Below are positions 56,213-64,000 of a DNA stretch of 64,000 nt, one piece after another. This DNA is from Apus apus (taxonomy: Eukaryota; Chordata; Aves; Apodiformes; Apodidae), in contig NC_067285.1 of NCBI RefSeq assembly GCF_020740795.1, positions 22,650,241-22,714,240 of the forward strand, read 5' to 3'. Position 1 is the stretch's first letter; each line of letters starts with the position of its first letter. The position numbers and the translations under genes are program-made. Below the pieces are notes generated by a model. It was not told the origin of the DNA. It did not search any database and worked only from the letters and a program-made list of their open reading frames with translations.

Positions 56213-56831
56213 TTGTTTCTTTATTGACGTGTCCTCAGACGTGGTAGTAGGTTGTAGCGTGCAAAAACAAATGTGCAGACCCAAATACTCACCATGGTTG
56301 AAAACCTGGCTCTAGCCTATTAGACATATTATCTGTCTTAAAGCACAAAGGTGACCACTGCTCTGTTCTTAATGGACAGATGAAGTGAAGTAACATAAGA
56401 GGAAAAAAAAGGAGCAATCTAGACACTTTGAAAGAAAGTCTTATCTTTTTTTCTGAGGCTGGGCATACACAGTGAAGGAAAGAGCTACGAGGCTATAAGG
56501 TGTGCAGGTGTTGGAGGATTGCTCTCATCCCTATGCAGAGTCTGATGGAGTGTGGGAATCCAGGAGTACCTGGTGATTGCCCGGAGAGCTTTGGCGTTGC
56601 TTGAAGGATGCCAAGTGCTTCTGTTAGGCATTAATGCCACCAAAACTTTTGACTAAATAAATGTCAGATGTTCCTGAGTCCCTGGCAAAAAATACTGCTT
56701 GCTGATGGTGCAGGATAATGCCATATATTGTTCTGTTTTGTTCTCTAAAGTGCATCAAACTTGAGCAAAGCTGATCCTTTCCAGTGTTTGGTAGTACTGT
56801 TACAAGTCATCCTTCCCTTCTGTTTTCATCA

Positions 56832-56943
56832 GTGTAACATATTTTTAGAGCCTTGAACCCATGAGGTAGCAAAATTATTATTTGAGAATCCTCTTTAAGG
56901 GACAGTAGTTTCTCCAAGCCATGTTTTGTAAATATGCCCAGCA
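56832..56943 (+). repeat. Unidentified dispersed repeat, copy B
   Basis: Partner of 54381-54498. It has AGTGTAACAT, ATTTTTAGAGCCTTG, then GGTAGCAAAATTATT, with a 2-base length difference in the core. Family unknown. Confidence 0.55.
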
Positions 56944-58090
56944 CAAACCAGAATCTGAGCAGTATAAATGGTAATAGTAGGAAGACTCAAGTGAAAAATC
57001 TGTTTCCTCTTACTAGGTTTTGCCATTCTAAAGGAATTTAATTGTCTGTTGATTAGTGCACAGCAACATCATTGTTCAGTTCCTGCTAGATTCTTGTAAA
57101 GGCAAAATGTTAATTTTTATAATTAGTTGATTATGCTTGTCTGTGTGTGATCTGTTGGTTATAGGGGTTGCTTCTTCCTGCCTCATCTCCCCATCACCAT
57201 CCTTCTTTCTGAGACTGCAAAAGCCATTTAGACTATGGAGCTTGGTTCCATTTTTGTCTATTGTAACACAGTGGGTCTTGTGGGGTTGGAAAAAAATCCT
57301 GGATCTGATACAGAATCACCAGAAAGGAATAGTTCATGAGAGACTCTCAGCAAATAAAAGGCTATTGGTTTTTCAGACCTGCACTATGAGAATGGATACT
57401 GAAGCAATGAACTATTTGTGATCCTCAGGTAAAACTTAATCAGAGGAGGGCATTGAAAATCAGGACTGGAGACATGACTTGTTCGCGAGGAATGAAAGAA
57501 AACTTGAGGGTGCAGGACAGTAAAGGGATATCCTTTTCTTTGGCTCTGAGGTTAGCCCAAAGACTGTGCAACTGCCACAAGTAAATTGAGTTGGGAAACA
57601 AGTACGGGACTTCTGGTATCAGCTATGAAATTACTAATTTTGTATCTTTGTTCCAACTACTGTTAGTCTCTGAAAAAGTGTTCAGTAAACCTGAATTTAG
57701 GGGTGTTCAGTATAATATCTTTATGCACCTGCATCTGAGCAGGTTGTCTGGACACATTTTTTGTGATCAGTGGAGAGAAATGGGTATTTCTGGAGGCACA
57801 GCTTGTACCAAGGTAGATGTCCAAAAATGTCTGATGAGTGAATTATGTATCAGGATAACAGAAGAACTTGGTCCTGGGTTTGTGTTCTTTTGTTGTTGCT
57901 GTTTGATTTTTGAAAACAGACTTGCAAGTATGAGAAGCATGATATTAAAGTTCTGATTAGAGAAAGCAAGTTAAAACATTGGTGGTTCCAGTTAACATTT
58001 TTGAATATTCATCTTACATCCTGACTTTAATAGAAGGTTGGTCCTTGTAAATTCCTGTGAATGGGGAAGGAGAAGTGTTCTCTGAGAAGA

Positions 58091-58200
58091 TTATGCATTA
58101 CTGTATTAAGTTAGAAATTTGCTCGGATTAACTGCTCTAATGAGTTAATTAATAGCACATACAATTTACACGTATTTTATTAAATAAATATGCTATTAAG
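58091..58200. promoter_or_regulatory. Cluster of homeodomain/POU-type motifs, candidate enhancer
   Basis: Within about 110 bases are TTATGCATTA (58091-58100, POU/homeodomain type), GGATTA (58125-58130, OTX type) and TTAATTAAT (58145-58153, Antennapedia-class type). The surroundings are complex sequence rather than simple repeat. AT-rich DNA yields such motifs by chance, so conservation is needed to support it. Confidence 0.25.
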
Positions 58201-61186
58201 AACAGCTCTGTAAATAAACCTCACTTTTAATAACTTTATTGTCCCAGTGGCTTAAATCAGTTCCTGATTTGAAATTACAATGGATGATTGAATAAGTAAC
58301 TTTTTAAAAGCTTATCACTAGTGGATTTATCCAGTCAGCTTGGCTCAGTGTTCCAGTTTATCCGGTTCAGTGTTCCCACATGCTCCTTAGCCCCTCTCAT
58401 ACTCCTGTTAGCACAAACCCTCCTTGCTACTATTGATAACTGTCTCTTTTTGTTTAATTTGAATGTCCTCAGCTAACCAGTTTTTCTTATGCAATAAATA
58501 AGAATTAACAGCATTATATTTTCCTGAAAAATTTGTGGTGGGAAAAACATGATGCAGGAAGACTGCTAAAAAGCAGAACTCACAGAAAATCGCTTGTCAT
58601 TGCTGGCCTGTTTTAATTCCTTCTCTTGGGCTGCTTTTGCTGTCCTTGAGGAGGTCAGAGAAGGGAAAGGATGCCCATTTCACATCTGCTACACTGACAA
58701 GCAACCAAATGTACCTTTTGGCTAGTGGCTGGCATTTTGGCAGCATAAAGCTTCCAACTCTCCCCCTTTCTAAAATCAGATGGGATGAATAGCAGAGCTG
58801 TGCTGTATTGCTTGCTGGCATACAGGTTAAGTACATGTGCTGCATGTGAGTCTATTAATCTGAAGTTACCCTTTCAGATGACTGCCCAGTTTTCTGGCAT
58901 AATCTTCTCGGGAAAGAACTTGGCATGTGCCACCTTTTCTCTTGGCACATGGGTGGCTTTGTTTTTGGTGTTTATTGTGGGTTTTTTTTTCCTCTCCTCT
59001 CTAGTAATTTCCTGGTGTGCAGAAGTCATCCTAAGAAGCAGTGCTGATATTTGAAAATGAATGGGCATATTGCAATCTGGAGGAAATGTCATGCCCTTCT
59101 GGTGTGGATTCTGAGTGAGACAAGCTGTGGAGGGGTGTGTGTAGTGGGAATGCTATAAATTAAACATTGTCTTTGCTGCCAGCAGGGTTAAGAAGAGGGA
59201 TACTCCATCATTTCCTCTTTCTCTCTCTTTTGTCCTTTTTGGGCATTTGAGAATGGAATAAGCTAGTAATAAAAAGCAAGGCCAGGTCAGGGTAAATAAG
59301 TACCTTCACCTGCTGTAAAATTCAGAGCAGCATTTAAATCCCTGCCTCCCCTAACACTCTTCTAGAGAATCACCCTATCAGTTGTAATTACTTGCTTGCA
59401 AGTGTATTGGAGCAGCTGAACTTCCCTGGATTAGGATAGTTTGTTATATTTCTGCCCACTTCTGGATCAAAAAAGCCTCAAACCCCAATTCATGGCTTCA
59501 GACTTTATGGTGTGTTGGTTGTAGACGGCTAAGCTCTGTGAACAACAGGGGGGAAGTAGAGACAGTCACTGTAAACACCTGTTCATGTAATAGCTTTTCC
59601 ATCCTCTTACTCATCCTCTGTATTTGATTAATTCCTGTCATTGCACCTTGTTTTAAACCAGAATAATTTTTGGAGCAGGAGCTGTTTCTAATTATGCACA
59701 CGTGCTACATCTGGTGTCATGGAGTCCTCTTCCAGTTGGAGCCATTAGCTGCCACAGTAGTACAAATACAGATATACTTAGAGGGCAGGACAACGGCATC
59801 CTTCAGAGCAGAGGGGGCTATGAAGTTATGTGGCTTCAGCAGCATCTTGGTATATAGCAGCACGTAGCTGATGCTAACAGAGTAGCCAAAAGGCTTGCAG
59901 CTCTTCTCAGTTCTTACTTTGTCTCCACTTTGGGCACGTAAGTGGAAATTAAGCTCCATCAGAAGGGGGAAAAAACAACAAATAAACCCAACAAGAACAA
60001 AACCTCAAAAACCCACTAAAACTTGGACTTGAGATCTTATATAGAGCTTTCTGCTGGAGGAGTAGAAGAAATGAAGTTCAGCAGAAGGACAACAGCTGCT
60101 GGATTGCCTAGTCTGGTTGTGTGCTGTGGGTCCAGTGTTTGTCTTCCCTCGTACTGCACCGTTCTGTACAGATAATGGAGCTGGTTCAGGGCTTGGGAGC
60201 ATTAGCAAGAAAGTTTGAATTACCATTTTGACAACTGCAGTGTCAAGGCTTGCCTATTTGATTTCCTTTTTAAAGGCTCCTTTTAGCCCCTTATTAGGTA
60301 AGAGTCCTGGTGCTGATCCTTGTCAGAGAAAAAGATACAAACCCTGGCTTTCCTTTAGTGACCATAGTCACATCCTCTGGTCACTGAATGAATGTGTTGT
60401 AAACTCAGCTATACTAGCCCTGTATTGGGACTTTACTCTGAGCCAGACTCAGTGTGCATAAGTGTCATAACTGTAATAGTGCTGACCAAGGCCTTTTGTA
60501 ACACAAATAAGAGCAGAGACTACAGAGTTTGTCTTCTCCTCCTGTTTCCTTCACTTCCTTTTTTTACCAATGGCTGAGTCAGCTGTGGCAGCTGTTGCTT
60601 TGGCTGCAGGCTTTTTCATTTAATACAGAACGCTTACATGTGTGTGGTGAAGTTGCTAATCTGTTGAGGGGTATGTGGGTAAGAGGACAGGGCGATTTCT
60701 CAGTTTTGAAGTGTTTCCCTGTGGGATAGAGTGCTGCCATGGAGAATGACAGTATGGTTTCTTTGCCATTTGGCTGGGAGCAGTGCAGCTCAAGGGCATG
60801 CAAAAGAGCAAGAGGAAAGAGCAGAGGGGCATTTTCTGTGGCCTATTGTCTTGTTCCTAAAGCAACCAGAATGTGAAGGTAGTATGTAAAGGTAATAGGC
60901 TGCATATTTCATATTGGTAGAGACTGTAAAAAGGTGACCTTGGTGCAGAGCAAAGATGTAGTCTCACAGTATTCACAGTACGTAGCATCTGCATGTAACA
61001 GTCTTATCTTGTGTCACTGGCAGTCTGGAGCCTCCCTGTAACTCTTCTGAAAGTTGTACTTGGGTTGTGACTGGCAAGATCTTGAGAATACTCAGGTGAG
61101 CTCTTGGCTGCAGACACCTTGGGTGCTGAAGGAGGTGGGGTGATGATTTAATAGGTGACTTACTTGTCTGGGATTTTTTTGGTGTG

Positions 61187-61248
61187 GGGTTTTGTTTGTT
61201 TGTTTGTTTCTTGTTTGGGTTTTTTGTTTGTTTGTTGTCTTTTTTTTG
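61187..61248. repeat. (TTTG)n-rich tract
   Basis: TTTGT units interrupted by G- and T-runs over about 60 bases. On the minus strand it looks like a CAAA-rich stretch that produces a lysine/threonine/asparagine-rich spurious frame. Confidence 0.8.
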
Positions 61249-62703
61249 ACTGATGGGATTCCAGGTTCCTTGGTGCTGTGCTGTAAGTTTCTAAGGCAAG
61301 AACTTAAATCGGATGTGGCCATTAACACATGGTATTAGTTCTTGTCATTCTGTGCAGCTGGGGTTATCTCCAGTACCTGGCTATTTTCCATCTAGTTGCT
61401 TTTGAAGTAGCTGCAGTGTGGAGTCAAGTTTTTGCTGTTAAATCTCTTCACTGTTTTACTCCAGAGAAAGCTGAATTCCAGTGGTGAAGGAAATCGTTAT
61501 AGTGCTTGGCTTGTCTGTCAGTTCAAAGCTCTGAAGGACTTTGTCCATAGTATGCTATGACGCTCCATGATAAGCATAGTTTTCCTCTAATTATTTTTAC
61601 TGCTTGCCTATGCAGCCAGGCTGGGCACATCATGTATCAGTTCCTCTTCTGTCAGCTTTCTTTATCTGAAGTGCCAGTTATGGTCCCTGATTGTCTTAGC
61701 ACCCCTGGACCAATCTGCTGCCCTCCCATGTCGTCTCTGGGACTAGTAAACTCTGAAATATCTGGCTGAAACACTGCTGCCTCCTTGGTGGTGTTTTTCC
61801 ACATCCCTTACAAGCTGACTAATAATTTTTTCCCCATTATATCTCAGCTCTTTGTTTTTCATCAACTTATGACAATACCTTGACTAAAATCATGTGGTAC
61901 TTCAGCAGCAAAGACAGTTCCTGGCTCTTTGGTAAGAGGAAATGTCAATGCAATTAACAGTCAGGAGTGCTTTTGGAGATGGGAAGAGCTCATGTGAATT
62001 TGTGGCTGTTTCAGCCTGGTTTCCAGTGTGTTTTTCCTTTCCTTTATACAGTTCCATGTGTCCACTTCCTGAGTCTCTGGCAAAGTGCAGCCCAAATGTA
62101 GAAAAATCTGACTCCACTTTGCACAGAATATTAGTGATGGGTAGTGAAGTGAGAGTCCTGGATACCCTTTTTTTTTTTTTCATGGGAAAGATGAGAAATT
62201 AAGCTGACAAACACATTTTACGTGGTATGGATGTGGCAAAATGTCTATTCTTGGGGTGGCCAAGGTTTGTGGGTTTCAGAAGGTGAAAGAACAGTGTGTT
62301 GTAACCCAACAGCTTGTTCTGAACCATTTGGCATCTCTTTTAATGTGGTCTGACTTGCAGAACTTCAAGAAATGTTGTGGTCTAGAGCCACTATAATTAG
62401 TGCTTAAGGGAGGAGCAGTATGCTGAGTCTGAATAAGAGATACTGCTGACTTCAATCAGCGTTGGAAATCTCATCTAGGTAACTGCACTCTCTGAGCAAC
62501 TGGTGACGCACAACTAATATTAGTCACTGCAGACTAAACTACCATGTCTTTAATATTGATCTACACGCACCTGCAGAACCAATAGCGCAAACCTTTGCTG
62601 AGAAAGCATTTCAGGGCAGGGAGTGGGAAGATGGATGCAACAGAGACTGATGCTGATTTATCAAGTTACTGGATGAGAAGCTAGCCTAAATATGGAAAAA
62701 GGT

Positions 62704-63052
62704 CTCTAGGATGAGACCCCTCTCTGAGAGGGGATCTTATTAATATCTATAAATATCTGAGGGTTGGGTGTAAGAGGAAGGGGCCAGTCTTTTTTTGTGG
62801 TGTCCAGAAACAGGACAAGGAACATAGGAAGTTCCACCTTAACATGAGGAGAAACTTCTTTATTGTGAGAGTGACAGAGCACTGGAACAGTCTGCCCAGA
62901 GAGGCTGTGGAGTCTCCTTCTCTGGAGACTTTCAAAACCTGCCTGGATATGTTCCTGTGTGATGTGCTCTAGGTGATCCTGCTCTGGCAGGGAGATTGGA
63001 CTAGATGATTTCTTGAGGTCCCTTCCAAGCCCTAACATTCTATGATTCTGTG
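62704..63052 (+). mobile_element. CR1 LINE 3' fragment
   Basis: Sense copy similar to the one at 20548-20935: GAGGGGATCTTATTAATATC, GAAGTTCCACCTTAACATGA, ACTGGAACAGTCTGCCCAGA, TGATGTGCTCTAGGTGATCC and a final ATTCTATGATTCTG. A deletion relative to the other copies removes the bases between GGACAAGGAACA and the GGAAGTTCC segment. It is not coding. Confidence 0.9.
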
Positions 63053-63054
63053 TA

Positions 63055-64000
63055 GTGTTTTAAACACTTATACATACACTTATATATGCTGATCAGTATG
63101 TTATCTGTCAGCCAAGTGTTATTGATCTTTGTATGAGGTTTGAAACTACATTAATTTGGCTTTAAACTGGAAAACCAGGCATCCTAGTGATTTTTAATCA
63201 TTATATTTGAAGCATTAACAATTTGTAAAAAGCAAAAAACTGAAGCAAATAACAATACCTTGACTGAAATATGGAGAAGTTAGGATGAACTAAGAGTGGC
63301 ATACTGTCAGCATGTGGGTGCTGCAGGGAATGTAGAGGTGTCAAGTGTGGAGACAGGTAAAGATCTGGTGTAGTTTAAGATATTGAATCACATGCAGTAA
63401 TAAGTCTCCTTAAAGATACAGTGGGGAATTTATGGAAAAGGTAGGAACACCTGGTTGTGCTTCCTTGTTCCTTGGTTGATGTTACAAAATATTCTGTCTT
63501 GTCAAAAAGGAAAGGTTTGTACTGGTATGACTTCTCTTCAGATTTTGATTCTGTATCAGCTATTCTTGGTCTGTCTTGCAAGCTGTAACAGAGATACCAT
63601 TTTTAATGCCACATTAACTTAAGTCATTACTAATGTTTTGATTCCAGAGAATGTTTTAGAGATAGGATAGCTAGTTTGTATTTACCTCGCATATTAAATA
63701 GAAAACCCAGAGAGGGATGAAGATTTCTGAAAGTGGAACAAGTTAATACATTACTTTTCTCTCTGTGGAGAGATGAATGATGGTATTCCTTTTCTATTGT
63801 CCTCATATATCCCAATAAATTAAACTGGGTGAAAGTGCTTGTGCAAGGCAATTGTTGTTGGGCAACTGTTTTTATCCCAACTTGGAGCAAAGATGTTCAG
63901 GGACTAGAAATGGCTTGGCTAGGAGGTCTCCTGAAGCTTCCTTAGGCTTTGTATTCTATGTAGTTAATAACTCTTGCTGTGTAGGAAACTAACAGAGAAA
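63055..64000. other. Intergenic DNA, nothing recognised
   Basis: AT-rich sequence to the window end. No gene, repeat family or RNA feature is supported. Confidence 0.5.

Larger units (their letters stand above)
56945..62690. other. Intergenic DNA, no supported gene
   Basis: No exon recognised. Open frames up to 121 codons (57591-57956) have no domain. It contains an AT-rich block with clustered homeodomain-type motifs at 58.09-58.26 kb and a TTTG microsatellite at 61187-61248. Confidence 0.5.

Noticed and set aside
47000-64000. ZNF503 exons expected from synteny
   Set aside because: No GC-rich zinc-finger coding sequence is present; the gene must lie beyond the window.

Overview
The window is vertebrate nuclear DNA, almost certainly from a bird. 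Genes are split by GT-AG introns, CpG islands mark promoters against an AT-rich background, and the only abundant interspersed repeats are CR1 LINEs, several ending in the avian CR1 3' tail (ATTCTATGATTC). There are no operons, CRISPR arrays, bacterial mobile elements or tRNA/rRNA genes that I can see. The species cannot be fixed from the sequence alone.

Two protein-coding genes can be rebuilt exon by exon, and both have intact reading frames. VDAC2 (mitochondrial voltage-dependent anion channel 2) lies on the + strand: CpG-island promoter at about 10.26-11.77 kb, eight coding exons from 15,347 to 23,370, 283 codons. COMTD1 (catechol-O-methyltransferase domain containing 1) lies on the - strand: CpG-island promoter at about 46.2-46.87 kb, seven coding exons from 46,714 down to 39,775, 260 codons. 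The genes converge tail to tail. The same pair is neighbouring in mammals (SAMD8-VDAC2-COMTD1-ZNF503), which supports both calls.

Layout: 1-10.2 kb, non-coding DNA upstream of VDAC2; 10.3-11.8 kb, VDAC2 CpG island; 15.3-23.8 kb, VDAC2 coding exons and 3' UTR with two CR1 fragments in introns; 23.8-39.5 kb, intergenic, holding an orphan CpG island with a near-consensus CTCF motif (27.3 kb), an RE1/REST-like site (28.3 kb) and two long CR1 copies (34.9-35.9 kb minus, 38.0-39.2 kb plus); 39.5-46.9 kb, COMTD1; 46.9-64 kb, gene-free DNA that by synteny leads toward ZNF503, with small CR1 relics, an unidentified repeat pair and a candidate conserved element.

The two genes do not form a pathway in the bacterial sense. 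Both products are associated with mitochondria (VDAC2 in the outer membrane; COMTD1 reported as mitochondrial, with an N-terminal hydrophobic anchor visible here). I found no novel multi-gene system. The most interesting points are the orphan CpG island with its CTCF motif, a possible cysteine-containing N-terminal extension of VDAC2, and an intact COMTD1 that keeps the metal-binding Asp-Asn pair.
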